DNA of 25,792 bases from assembly GCA_035506435.1 (NCBI GenBank), contig DATJPK010000111.1:1-25792 (forward strand), given 5' to 3'. Shown piece by piece: positions 8,125 through 15,691 of this stretch. A program made the translations under genes and the position numbers. The stretch's first letter is position 1, and each line of letters begins with the position of its first letter. The notes below the pieces were generated by a model. The model saw only the letters and a program-made list of their open reading frames with translations. It made no database searches and was not told where the DNA came from. Source of the stretch: JACTUA01 sp035506435. GTDB taxonomy: Archaea; Halobacteriota; Methanomicrobia; Methanomicrobiales; JACTUA01.

Positions 8125-8688
8125 ATGACCGACGGCACCATCGAGAAGATGAAGGGGGCCTTCTCCACGGACCTCGTGTACCGGTCCGAGGACATCCCGC
8201 TCACCTGCATCCCCCACCCCGACGACCTGGAGGACACCCTCCACGGCCTCATGAAGCTGAACGGCCTCATCATCCGCTCACTCGAGGAGGTTGCGGGAAG
8301 GGGGGCGAACGCCGTCACCTACCGGGCGGGCAGGAAGTACGGACACGAGGTGGCCAAGTACTTCGAGAAGATGGAAAACATCGAGGAGGCGTTAAAGGAG
8401 CTCTCCGATATCCTCCGGGGCCAGTTCACCTTCGAGATCTGGAAGCCGGCCGACAAGCCCTCCTACGTCATCCAGGAGAACGGCTCCACCTTCATCTACC
8501 TCGTCTTCCACGACTGCATCGTTCGCCAGACGCTGCGGCGGAACGGGCAGGTCCAGGGAGGCCCCCTCTGCCAGACCCTCTACGGCTACGTCGTCGGGGC
8601 CATCGAGGAGATCACGGGGAAGAAGGCGAAGCTCGAGATCGTGCACACGGGCCCGAACGCCTGCTTAAAGAAGCTCATCCTGCAGTGA
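8125..8688 (+). CDS. V4R-domain protein (hydrocarbon-binding / BchJ-like fold)
   Basis: A 187-residue soluble protein whose C-terminal two thirds resemble the V4R (4-vinyl reductase) small-molecule-binding domain: YRAGRKYGHEVAKYF near 72-86, then FHDCIVRQTL, PLCQTLYGYVVGAIEEITGK and a closing HTGPNACLKKLI strand. V4R domains share a fold with heme-NO-binding domains and often act as ligand sensors or as accessory proteins. The ligand here is unknown. Cysteines in LTC, HDC, PLC and NAC could bind metal or be redox-active. GGTGA at 8116-8120 precedes the ATG. It lies between the ferredoxin (23 bases upstream) and the hydrogenase small subunit (10 bases downstream), suggesting a hydrogenase-linked sensor or assembly factor. 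The domain call is by eye. Confidence 0.75.
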   Translation: MTDGTIEKMKGAFSTDLVYRSEDIPLTCIPHPDDLEDTLHGLMKLNGLIIRSLEEVAGRGANAVTYRAGRKYGHEVAKYFEKMENIEEALKELSDILRGQFTFEIWKPADKPSYVIQENGSTFIYLVFHDCIVRQTLRRNGQVQGGPLCQTLYGYVVGAIEEITGKKAKLEIVHTGPNACLKKLILQ

Positions 8689-8698
8689 GGGGGACACG

Positions 8699-9616
8699 AT
8701 GAAGATAGCCATCGAGGAACTGGCATCCTGCTCAGGCTGCACCATCGCGATCCTCGACCTCCACGAGGCCATCCTCGACGTCCTCGGGAAGGCGGAGATC
8801 GTGTACGCCCCCGTAATCATGGACGTGAAGGAGCCCCCCGAGGGGATCGACATCGCCTTTGTCACGGGCGCCGTCAGGAACGAGGAGAACCAGGAGCGCC
8901 TCCGGAAGATCCGGAAGCGGGCAAAGACGGTGGTCGCCCTCGGCACCTGCGCCTGCTACGGCGGTATCTCCGGCCTTTCCATGCTCTTTAACAAGGAGGA
9001 CATGTTCAACCTGGTCTACCGCGGGGTGGAGACCGTGAAGCCCGACGGGGTCATCCCGAAGGACGTCCCTCCCTTCCTGTACCGTGCCTTTGCCGTCGGC
9101 GACGTCGCGAAGGTGGACTACTACATCACCGGCTGCCCGCCCAAGGAGATGTACCTCAAGAAGATCCTCCCGGCGCTCCTTTCCGGGGAACCACTCGCCC
9201 TTTCCAAGAAGTCGGTCTGCTCCGAGTGCGACCGGGTCATGGGCTCCCACGAGAAATGGCAGCTGAAGCGGCGGCACGAGGGGATCCCGGACCGGGAGCA
9301 CTGCCTGCTCGGTCAGGGGTACCTCTGCCTCGGTGCGGTCACCTTCGGGCGCTGCGGTGCCTCATGCCCGCACAGCAACGTCCCCTGCCACGGCTGCAAC
9401 GGGCCCTCCCTCGACATTCTCAGGGAGCCGTGCCGGGACATTTACAACATGATGATCCGGCGGATCGCGGACCTCACCGACAAGCCCGAGGCCGAGATCG
9501 AGAAGGAGATCTACGACGTGGCACATACCTTCTACCCCTTCACGATCGGCTCGATGATCATGGAGGACAAGGGGATCTCCAAGATCCGCGACCTCATCAA
9601 GGAGCGGAACGTATGA
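8699..9616 (+). CDS. [NiFe] hydrogenase small subunit (group 3, MvhG-like)
   Basis: The electron-transfer subunit of a cytosolic-type [NiFe] hydrogenase, 305 residues with no Tat signal. The proximal [4Fe-4S] ligands are visible as C11-S-G-C14, C84/C86 in GTCACYGG and C146 in ITGCPPKE. The C-terminal third holds further cysteines (C174, C177, C202, C210, C219, C223, C230, C233), enough for two additional Fe-S clusters as in MvhG/F420-nonreducing-hydrogenase-type subunits; FrhG is the nearest alternative. The stop overlaps the start of the large-subunit gene by ATGA, so the two are translationally coupled. No FrhB, MvhD or HdrA gene is in the window, so the electron acceptor is unknown; the adjacent ferredoxin is a candidate. 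Confidence 0.9.
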   Translation: MKIAIEELASCSGCTIAILDLHEAILDVLGKAEIVYAPVIMDVKEPPEGIDIAFVTGAVRNEENQERLRKIRKRAKTVVALGTCACYGGISGLSMLFNKEDMFNLVYRGVETVKPDGVIPKDVPPFLYRAFAVGDVAKVDYYITGCPPKEMYLKKILPALLSGEPLALSKKSVCSECDRVMGSHEKWQLKRRHEGIPDREHCLLGQGYLCLGAVTFGRCGASCPHSNVPCHGCNGPSLDILREPCRDIYNMMIRRIADLTDKPEAEIEKEIYDVAHTFYPFTIGSMIMEDKGISKIRDLIKERNV

Positions 9617-11004
9617 GCGAGATCCGGATCACGCCCGTCACCCGGCTCGAGGGGCATGCCCAGGTTCGGATCACCTTAAACGCACAGAACCAGGTCGAGC
9701 GGGCGCACTTCAACGTCGTGGAACTCCGTGGGTTCGAGAAATTCCTCATCGGTGCAGCGGTGGAGGAGGCCCCCAGGATCACCCCCCGGATCTGCGGGAT
9801 CTGCCCGACCTCGCACCACCTTGCCTCGGTGAAGGCAGTTGATGCCATCTTCGGCGTCCAGCCCACGGAGACAGGCCGGAAACTCCGGGAACTCCTGAAC
9901 CATGCCCAGTACGTCCACTCCCACGCCCTGCACTTCTTCATGCTCGCGGCCCCTGATTTCCTGGTGGGCCACGATGCCCCCGCCGCCGACCGCTCGGTGA
10001 TCGGGATTGCAAAGAAGGCCCCCGAACTCGCGAAGAAGGCGATCGAGGTGCGGAAGCTCGGGCAGCGGATCACCGAGGCCGTCGGGGGAAAGCCGATCCA
10101 TCCCTCGAACGCCGTCCCCGGCGGGATGTCGAGGCCCCTCGACGAGGCGGCCCGCGGGAGCCTCCTTGCGATGGCAAAGGGGGGCCTTGCGATCGCAAAG
10201 GAGGGCTGGGAGGTCGCGAAGACCATGATGGACGGGACCGACCTCAGCCTCGGGCTCGTCGAAACCGGGTTCATGGCCCTCACGAAAGATAAGAAGTACT
10301 CCCCCTATGACGGGACCGTCGAGATCATCGGGAAGGACCGGAGCCCGCTCGGCACCTTCACGGGCGCCGATTACGTGAAGTACATCGAGGAGTTCTCCGA
10401 GGACTGGTCGTACCTGAAGTTCACGAGGCTCACGAACGGTACCTTCTACCGGGTCGGTCCCCTCGCCCGGCTGAATATCTGCACCTCCATGGGCACGCCG
10501 CTTGCCGACGCCGCCCTCAAGGAGTACCATGCGAAGTTCGGGGAGCTCGTCCAGGCCCCCCTCGCCTATAACCTCGCCCGGTACGTCGAGTTCCTGGCGA
10601 GCTGCGAGCGGGTCGTCGAGCTCCTCGAAGACCCGGCGATCGCGGGGACCGACATCCGGGCCCCGGTCTCCGGCGTGAAGGCCCGGAGGGGGGTCGGGAT
10701 CATCGAGGCCCCGAGAGGGACCCTCATCCATGACTACACGGTGAACGAGAAGGGGTTCATCGAGAAATGCAACCTCCTCGTCGCGACCTGCCAGAACAAC
10801 TACGCCATCGACCGGAGCGTCGAGGCGGTGGCAAAGCCCCTCGTTCAGGACGGGAAGCTCCCCGAGGCGGCGGCGAACCGGATCGAGATGGTCATCCGTG
10901 CCTACGACCCATGCATCTCCTGCGCCACCCATGCGATCAGGAGCCGGGCATGGCCTGTCGAACTCGTCCCGGCCGGTCGCCGGCCCGGGGAGGAGAAGGA
11001 TTAA
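9613..11004 (+). CDS. [NiFe] hydrogenase large (catalytic) subunit (group 3, MvhA-like)
   Basis: The 463-residue catalytic subunit that would hold the NiFe(CN)2CO centre and split or form H2. All key motifs are intact: TRLEGH near residues 10-15 with E13, the L1 motif RICGICPTSHH with C61 and C64, and the L2 motif DPCISCATH with C434, C437 and H440. Another 23 residues follow H440 and would be removed by a maturation endopeptidase. No maturation gene (hypABCDEF, hycI/frhD) is in the window. MvhA-like features include ELRGFEKFLIG and SHALHFFMLAAPDF. The true start is the ATG at 9613, overlapping the small-subunit stop; the reading frame stays open much further upstream but only as a shadow. 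The stop lies 25 bases before the Roadblock gene. Confidence 0.93.
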   Translation: MSEIRITPVTRLEGHAQVRITLNAQNQVERAHFNVVELRGFEKFLIGAAVEEAPRITPRICGICPTSHHLASVKAVDAIFGVQPTETGRKLRELLNHAQYVHSHALHFFMLAAPDFLVGHDAPAADRSVIGIAKKAPELAKKAIEVRKLGQRITEAVGGKPIHPSNAVPGGMSRPLDEAARGSLLAMAKGGLAIAKEGWEVAKTMMDGTDLSLGLVETGFMALTKDKKYSPYDGTVEIIGKDRSPLGTFTGADYVKYIEEFSEDWSYLKFTRLTNGTFYRVGPLARLNICTSMGTPLADAALKEYHAKFGELVQAPLAYNLARYVEFLASCERVVELLEDPAIAGTDIRAPVSGVKARRGVGIIEAPRGTLIHDYTVNEKGFIEKCNLLVATCQNNYAIDRSVEAVAKPLVQDGKLPEAAANRIEMVIRAYDPCISCATHAIRSRAWPVELVPAGRRPGEEKD

Positions 11005-11029
11005 ACCCTTAAAAATGGGATGATCTCTT

Positions 11030-11377
11030 ATGCTTGATCAGATCCTGGCCGAATTCCTGAAGCTGGACGGCGTATTCGCGGCGGTCGTGGTGGGAAGGGA
11101 CGGGATGGTCATCGAGAGCGCGGTCTCGGGGAAGGTCGATACCGATGCCCTCGGGGCCATGGCCTCCACCGGCATGGGGACCGCGGAGGCGATGGGGACC
11201 GAGCTCGGGAAGGGAGAGCTCAACCAGATGCTCGTCGAGCTCGAGAAGGGGCCCATCCTCCTCTCTCCCCTCTCCAAGGACGAGCTTATCGCCATCGTCT
11301 CCGATTCCACGGGTAATATCGGGCGGATCAGGTACGAGCTCAAGAAGAACAAGGAACGGATCATCGCGGCACTCTAA
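11030..11377 (+). CDS. Roadblock/LC7-domain protein (single domain)
   Basis: A 115-residue protein consisting almost entirely of one Roadblock/LC7 domain: LDGVFAAVVVGRDGMVIES (about 12-30), a helix with TGMGTAEAMGTELGKGELNQMLVE, then GPILLSPLSKDELIAIVSD and a final helix. Roadblock proteins form dimers and in prokaryotes commonly act with small GTPases, for example MglB with MglA in control of pilus polarity; here no GTPase is adjacent and the nearest nucleotide switch is the MinD-like protein at 14092. It is first of a run of four plus-strand genes. CTTAAAAATGG at about 11008-11018 is A/T-rich but close to the ATG, so read-through from the hydrogenase genes is possible. The partner is unknown. 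Confidence 0.88.
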   Translation: MLDQILAEFLKLDGVFAAVVVGRDGMVIESAVSGKVDTDALGAMASTGMGTAEAMGTELGKGELNQMLVELEKGPILLSPLSKDELIAIVSDSTGNIGRIRYELKKNKERIIAAL

Positions 11378-11384
11378 GATATCC

Positions 11385-13319
11385 ATGACCACGACACCGA
11401 TACCGACGGGAAAGATCAGGGGGTCCCTGAGGGACGTCACCCCGAAGCTCCGGAATTTCATCGGGGCGGTGAAGGTGACCACCCCGTCGGGAAAGGGCGG
11501 CATCCTCGTCGAGATGGGAAAGCCGGTCGCCTCGTACCTGACCGTGGACGGGGTGCTCCACCGGGGGCAGGAGTCCCTCGACCTCCTCGGGAAGGAGGAC
11601 ATGGCCGAGTTCGAGATCCTCAGGTACGACGACGAACAGTTCAGGGAGGCCATGATCATCTGCGACAACCGGGGGCTCCTCCTCGCGGGGGGAAAGCCGC
11701 CGCAGGTCCCGGCAGCCACGCCGCCACCCCCGGCCAGGGAGGAAAAATCGCGCGACGAGGAGAACGTCCTCTCCGCGATGATGAAGCGGTTCGCCCCGCC
11801 GAGGGTCTCCGAAAAGGAACCCGTCACCCGGGAATTCCCGAAGCCAGAGCCCAGGATGCCGGTAAAGGAGCCGGCACCGGCACCGGCGCCCTCCCCGGAA
11901 CCGGTCCTTTCGGAAATCCGGGAACCCGAACCCCTCTTCCCCGATGCCGGGGAAAAGGTAAAACCGGCAGGGAAGCAGGAACCCGTCCCGCCCCCGCCGC
12001 AGGAAACCGAGCTCTCGGCCATCATCAAGCGACTCAGGGATTCGGGGAAGGTTGAGAAGCCCCAGGCCCCGCCCGAGGAAAGGGCCGGAGAACCTGCCCT
12101 GAAGGCCCCGCTCGCCGAATCGGAAGGGAGGCCAAAGGCTGTCGAGCCTGCCCCCCCGGCCCGGGCTCCTCCGGGGGCACCCGTCGCGAAGGCCCGGCCG
12201 AAGCCGGCTGCCGGCCCTGAACCCGGTATCGAGGGAATGGAAGGGCCGGAGCAGGAAGGCCGGGTCAGGGTCGACCTCGGGAAGATGATGAAGCGGATCA
12301 AGCGCCTCGATATCACTTCCATCCGGGACGAGCTCCAGTCAGGTGAAGCCGGGACAGGGCCGGCAAAGCCCGAGGCTCCGGTCCCGGCAGAACCTGCCCT
12401 GGCCGGGGAGCCTCCCGCGGTCGCCGCAGGACCAGCCGCTTCTCCGGCAGAAGAGAGGGGCAAGAGCGACATCGACGAGCTGAAGGCCTTCATCCAGCGT
12501 TTCGAGGTCCTCGAAGAACTGAAAGAAACGCCACCCGAGGAGAAGGGCATCTTCGCAAAGCTCGGGGGGAAGCCGGCCCCTGCAGAGGAACCGGTACTGC
12601 CCCGGAAGAAGGAGGTACCCCCGCCGATTCCCCGGAAGGAACCCCCGCCCGTGGAGACCATCCCGGAGGAGCCCCTCCCGGCAGAAGAAGCACGGCCCGT
12701 GCCAAAACCTCCTGCACCCGCCGAAGTCCCCCGGCCCGCCGAGCCCGACCGGAAGGCGAAGATCGCCTCGATCCTCCGCCGCTCCGGCCTCGTGAAGCCG
12801 CCGGTCGAGGAACCCCAGGTCCCCCCGGCGATTTCGGAGATCAGGGTCAGCCCCCCGCCACCCGTTGAAAAGATTGAGCCGCCGGCACCGGCCGGCGAGG
12901 CCGGGATCCAGGCGCCCCGGCCCCAGAGGAAGAAGGTGGAGATCACCCTCGTCCCGAAGAGGCCCGAGAAGCCCCTGAAGGAGCCGCCCCTCCTCGACGA
13001 GAAGATGATCCAGAAGATCCTGAAACAGCCCGGCGTGATCGCCGTCTCGACCTTCTTCGAAGGGTTCGCGGTCCAGTCCGCCGGCCGGGCCGACTTCGAA
13101 CAGGTGGCGGCAAACGCCGAGGACCTCTTCCGGGCAGGGAAGAAGATCGCCCGGGAGATCGACATCGGCCCGCTCAACCAGATCATCCTCGAGACCGGGA
13201 AGGGGAAGCTCGTGATCGCCCCCCACGGGGACCTGAACGTCTGTATCTTCACCGAGCCGGACGCGAACCTGGGCCTCATCCGGGTCGCGATCAAGAGCAT
13301 GCAGGTCGATACCGATTGA
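11385..13319 (+). CDS. Multidomain protein: beta-rich N-domain, Pro-rich linker with repeated helical motifs, C-terminal Roadblock domain
   Basis: A 644-residue soluble protein. Residues 8-100 form a beta-rich domain (KVTTPSGKGGILVEMGKP, IICDNRGLLLAGG) resembling DUF2226 or PATAN/DUF4388 domains; that call is by eye. Residues 101-530 are Pro/Ala/Glu-rich and surely disordered, but contain five short predicted amphipathic helices: NVLSAMMKRF (127-136), ETELSAIIKRLRDS (207-220), KMMKRIKRLDITSIRDEL (300-317), DELKAFIQRFEVLEEL (364-379) and AKIASILRRSGLV (458-470). Residues 536-640 are a Roadblock/LC7 domain (IIL..GKGKLVIAPHGDLNVCIF, DANLGLIRVAI). The ATG at 11385 is 8 bases after the upstream Roadblock gene; the open frame runs further upstream only as a shadow. 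The helices match motifs in the ATPase at 15692, implying joint action. Probable scaffold or adaptor; function inferred. Confidence 0.85.
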   Translation: MTTTPIPTGKIRGSLRDVTPKLRNFIGAVKVTTPSGKGGILVEMGKPVASYLTVDGVLHRGQESLDLLGKEDMAEFEILRYDDEQFREAMIICDNRGLLLAGGKPPQVPAATPPPPAREEKSRDEENVLSAMMKRFAPPRVSEKEPVTREFPKPEPRMPVKEPAPAPAPSPEPVLSEIREPEPLFPDAGEKVKPAGKQEPVPPPPQETELSAIIKRLRDSGKVEKPQAPPEERAGEPALKAPLAESEGRPKAVEPAPPARAPPGAPVAKARPKPAAGPEPGIEGMEGPEQEGRVRVDLGKMMKRIKRLDITSIRDELQSGEAGTGPAKPEAPVPAEPALAGEPPAVAAGPAASPAEERGKSDIDELKAFIQRFEVLEELKETPPEEKGIFAKLGGKPAPAEEPVLPRKKEVPPPIPRKEPPPVETIPEEPLPAEEARPVPKPPAPAEVPRPAEPDRKAKIASILRRSGLVKPPVEEPQVPPAISEIRVSPPPPVEKIEPPAPAGEAGIQAPRPQRKKVEITLVPKRPEKPLKEPPLLDEKMIQKILKQPGVIAVSTFFEGFAVQSAGRADFEQVAANAEDLFRAGKKIAREIDIGPLNQIILETGKGKLVIAPHGDLNVCIFTEPDANLGLIRVAIKSMQVDTD

Positions 13320-14008
13320 TGAAGATACCCGCTTCTGACCGGCAGGAGGTCATGAAGGCCATCCCCCTCAGGACCCTCCTCTCGGAGCTCGAAAAGAGGA
13401 AGTTCACCGGCTACTGTGCCATGCCCATCGCCGGTGCCTCGGCCCTCCTCGTCATGGAGGGAGGGAAGTACGTCCTCGCCGAGTACCGGGGGATCCGGGG
13501 GAAGGACGCCCTCGAGAGCGTCCGTGCTATCGGCAACATCGCGGTGGACGTGGTGCTTGCCCCCTTCAGCGGCGCCCAGGTGAAGGAAACATCCCGGACG
13601 AACGAGGCCTTCCTCGTCGATGTCCCCGGGGAAGCGGCATCACGGCCGGGGAGGGACCGGGCCGCGAGTGCGACGGTCATCCGGCCGGTGAGCGTCGGCG
13701 GGGCCTCGGGAAAGCCGGTGAAGGTGATCGCGGTCCAGACAAGGAAACCCGATGAAAAGGCTCCCGCCGGGGTTACCGGGCGGAAGGGGAAGGTGCCGGC
13801 CGGCCGGGCGGTGTCCGGGAAGGCCGCCCCGTCGGGAGGCGCCATCGACCGGAAGGGCCTCGAGCACCTCAAGACCATGCGGGAGAGCTTCAAGAACGAC
13901 GCAGCCGACCTCCTCTCGGAGCTCAACCTCGGGCACCTTGCGGTGAACCGTTCCAAAACAGACAAAGGAAATGAGGGTGAAGGGGAAGAAAAGCATGGTA
14001 CAGGGTGA
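13319..14008 (+). CDS. Beta-rich-domain (DUF2226/PATAN-like) protein with basic linker
   Basis: A 229-residue protein overlapping the previous gene as TGATG. Residues 15-100 look like a PATAN/DUF4388 or DUF2226 domain: LRTLLSELEKRKFTGYC, then ALLVMEGGKYVLAEYRGIRG and a helix DALESVRAIG. PATAN-type domains are found in bacterial response-regulator systems that govern pili and motility; this is family knowledge, and the assignment here is tentative. Residues 105-175 are a Lys/Arg/Gly/Pro-rich disordered segment. A C-terminal helical segment (LEHLKTMRESFKNDAADLLSELNLGHL, about 182-208) may be an interaction motif. No catalytic or membrane features. By operon position it belongs to the Roadblock/MinD regulatory set. 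Confidence 0.75.
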   Translation: MKIPASDRQEVMKAIPLRTLLSELEKRKFTGYCAMPIAGASALLVMEGGKYVLAEYRGIRGKDALESVRAIGNIAVDVVLAPFSGAQVKETSRTNEAFLVDVPGEAASRPGRDRAASATVIRPVSVGGASGKPVKVIAVQTRKPDEKAPAGVTGRKGKVPAGRAVSGKAAPSGGAIDRKGLEHLKTMRESFKNDAADLLSELNLGHLAVNRSKTDKGNEGEGEEKHGTG

Positions 14009-14091
14009 TTGCGATGACAGCAACGGATAAGTATTTGAATGGAGAAAAGTTAACAGTGATTTATAGGGATCTCGTCATGAGAGGGTGTTAG
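14009..14091 (+). promoter_or_regulatory. Probable promoter of the MinD-like gene
   Basis: The 83-base gap is A/T-rich. TTTATAGG at 14060-14067 lies about 30 bases before the ATG at 14092, consistent with an archaeal TATA box and a leaderless or very short leader. GGGTG just before the start is a weak ribosome binding site. The gene may thus have its own promoter besides read-through from 11030. Confidence 0.5.
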
Positions 14092-14880
14092 ATGTTCAGA
14101 GCCTACACTATTGCGTCTGGAAAAGGCGGAACCGGTAAAACCACGGTAACGGTCAACCTGGGTACCTCCCTCGCCCAGCTCGGAAAGGAGACCTTCATTC
14201 TCGATGCCGATATCGGCATGGCCAACCTGGGGCTCGTCCTCGGGCTCGAGAGCGTCCCCGTGACCCTCCACGAGGTGCTTGCCGGGAAGGCATCGGTGGA
14301 CGACTCCATCTACGAAGGGCCGAACGGCCTCAAAGTGGTCCCGTCGGGTATCTCCCTCCAGGGGTTCCAGAACGCCGACCCCGAGAAGATGAAGGACGTC
14401 ATGAGGGACCTCATCGGCCGGAGCGACTTCCTCCTCATCGACGCACCCGCCGGCATCAGCAAGGACGGGGTGGTCGCCCTTGCCATCGCCGACGAGGTGA
14501 TCCTCGTCGTGAACCCGGAGCTGTCGTCCATGGCCGACGCCCTGAAGACCAAGATCCTCACCGAGATGGTCGGGGGCAAGGTCTACGGGGCCATCCTGAA
14601 CCGGGCGGGGATGGAGAACACCGAGCTCCGCAGGCACAGCGTCGAGGACGTCCTCGGCGTCCGGGTCATCGACATGATCCCCGAGGACGCGAACGTCCGG
14701 CGGGCAGCGGCCTACAAGACCCCGGTGGTCATCAAGTACCCGACATCGGGAGCGTCCCGGGCATTCCGGAGAATTGCCGCAGACCTCGCGGGATCCGAGT
14801 ACAAGGAAGAGCCGGTCAAGGTCCAGGAAGGCTTCGTGGACCGGCTGGCACGGACACTCTTCGGCGGCGCCACCCGCTGA
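14092..14880 (+). CDS. MinD/ParA-family ATPase with putative membrane-targeting helix
   Basis: A 262-residue deviant-Walker P-loop ATPase. Walker A KGGTGKTT is at 11-18 with the signature lysine K11, the switch region LDADIGMANL at 38-47 and Walker B DFLLIDAPAG at 112-121. This family dimerises on ATP and positions cellular structures at the membrane or poles (MinD, FlhG, TadZ/CpaE, haloarchaeal MinD4). The C-terminus QEGFVDRLARTLFGG (245-259) resembles the amphipathic membrane-targeting helix of bacterial MinD, which ends in a similar GF..RLFGG pattern. No MinC or MinE is nearby, so a role in division-site selection is unlikely to be the primary one; context with Roadblock proteins and a pilus-type motor suggests spatial control of that machine. 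The start is supported by the TATA spacing. Confidence 0.9.
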   Translation: MFRAYTIASGKGGTGKTTVTVNLGTSLAQLGKETFILDADIGMANLGLVLGLESVPVTLHEVLAGKASVDDSIYEGPNGLKVVPSGISLQGFQNADPEKMKDVMRDLIGRSDFLLIDAPAGISKDGVVALAIADEVILVVNPELSSMADALKTKILTEMVGGKVYGAILNRAGMENTELRRHSVEDVLGVRVIDMIPEDANVRRAAAYKTPVVIKYPTSGASRAFRRIAADLAGSEYKEEPVKVQEGFVDRLARTLFGGATR

Positions 14881-14915
14881 CCGGGGAGAAACACCCTCCC
14901 AGAAAGATTAAACAA

Positions 14916-14944
14916 AGCTTTTTTCCTTATTTATCTTTTAATTC
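14916..14944 (+). terminator. T-rich terminator after the MinD-like gene
   Basis: Three T-runs (TTTTTT, TTATTTATC, TTTTAATT) follow the MinD stop by about 35-60 bases without a strong hairpin. This is the usual look of an archaeal terminator and separates the regulatory genes from the motor genes. Confidence 0.55.
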
Positions 14945-15055
14945 CTGATTGGTAAAAGCAGAATGTTTAATAATATCTTGTAAAAGAAATATACGTGTAC
15001 CGACCACGGCCTGAAGTCGTCTTCGGATCCTTTCACGGAAGCGTATGAACCGGGA
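14945..15055 (+). promoter_or_regulatory. Promoter region of the pilus-motor genes
   Basis: Two candidate TATA elements are present: TTTAATAATATC at 14966-14977 and AAATATACG at 14987-14995. The second would start transcription near 15015-15020 and leave a leader of about 40 bases before the GTG at 15056. No gene is seen here. Confidence 0.5.
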
Positions 15056-15688
15056 GTGGATGCTGGTACGGGGGAAATAATCCAGATCATCGATGAAGTG
15101 CTCTCCACTTCAGCCTATGTTGCGAGCTACAGCTATCCCGAGCTCATGGCGTACACGGCCTCCCATGCCGTGAACGGCATCGGGGTCCATGACGAGAACG
15201 ACAGGAAGTTCTACGTCGTTTTCGAGGGCGGTGCCCCCGAGGGGGTCATCTTTACCGACAGCAAAGGGACCCTGTTCGGGGACAAGGCGGCGATCCTCCT
15301 CACGGGCCAGGAGACCTTCGAGCTCTTCGACGTGAGCCAGAACATCGTGAACGCCCTCGCCTCCCGGTGCCGGATCTTTGACAAGAGCCACGTGAAGAAG
15401 CGCCTCGACGATGACCTGCCTTCCTTCGGTGGCATACGCCGGAGCCCGGGCATTCTCTGCCTGACCCTTGCAAGGGAAGGGGTCCCCCAGCAGGGGATCC
15501 GGGTCTCCATCAAGAAGGGACGGCAGATCATCGCGAGCGATATCACGACGACGGATGGAAAGGTCTGCTTCAAGCTCCTGAACGGCACCTACGACTGCAC
15601 GGCGATCGACCGGGCCCAGGAGACCTACACGTTCATGGTCGAATTCAATGACCGGTATGCAGAATCGGTCATCGAGATTGGGGGGTAA
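15056..15688 (+). CDS. Two-domain protein: beta-rich N-domain plus Ig/carboxypeptidase-regulatory-like C-domain
   Basis: A 210-residue soluble protein not recognised as a named family. Residues 1-125 resemble the beta-rich domains of the proteins at 11385 and 13319 (FYVVFEGGAPEGVIFTDSKG, DKAAILLTGQETFELF). Residues 138-210 look like a small beta-sandwich of the carboxypeptidase-regulatory or Ig-like type: GILCLTLAREG, GIRVSIKKGRQIIASDITT, DGKVCFKLLNGTYDC, then FMVEFNDRYAESVIEIGG. No signal peptide or membrane helix is seen, so it is probably cytoplasmic. The start is taken as the first standard start codon in frame, a GTG at 15056; the frame is open upstream to 14984 without ATG, GTG or TTG. 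It ends 3 bases before the ATPase gene, so the two are co-transcribed and probably function together. Confidence 0.75.
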   Translation: MDAGTGEIIQIIDEVLSTSAYVASYSYPELMAYTASHAVNGIGVHDENDRKFYVVFEGGAPEGVIFTDSKGTLFGDKAAILLTGQETFELFDVSQNIVNALASRCRIFDKSHVKKRLDDDLPSFGGIRRSPGILCLTLAREGVPQQGIRVSIKKGRQIIASDITTTDGKVCFKLLNGTYDCTAIDRAQETYTFMVEFNDRYAESVIEIGG

Positions 15689-15691
15689 TTT

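Noticed and set aside
8102..8125. Seven-codon upstream open frame overlapping the V4R gene start
   Set aside because: Too short to support; its GGGTGATC is better explained as the ribosome binding site of the V4R gene.
11009..13300. 763-codon minus-strand open frame opposite the linker-Roadblock gene
   Set aside because: Low-complexity Ser/Gly/Arg-rich translation, a mirror of the GC-rich Pro/Ala-rich coding strand; no domain or ribosome binding site. The plus strand has recognisable domains.
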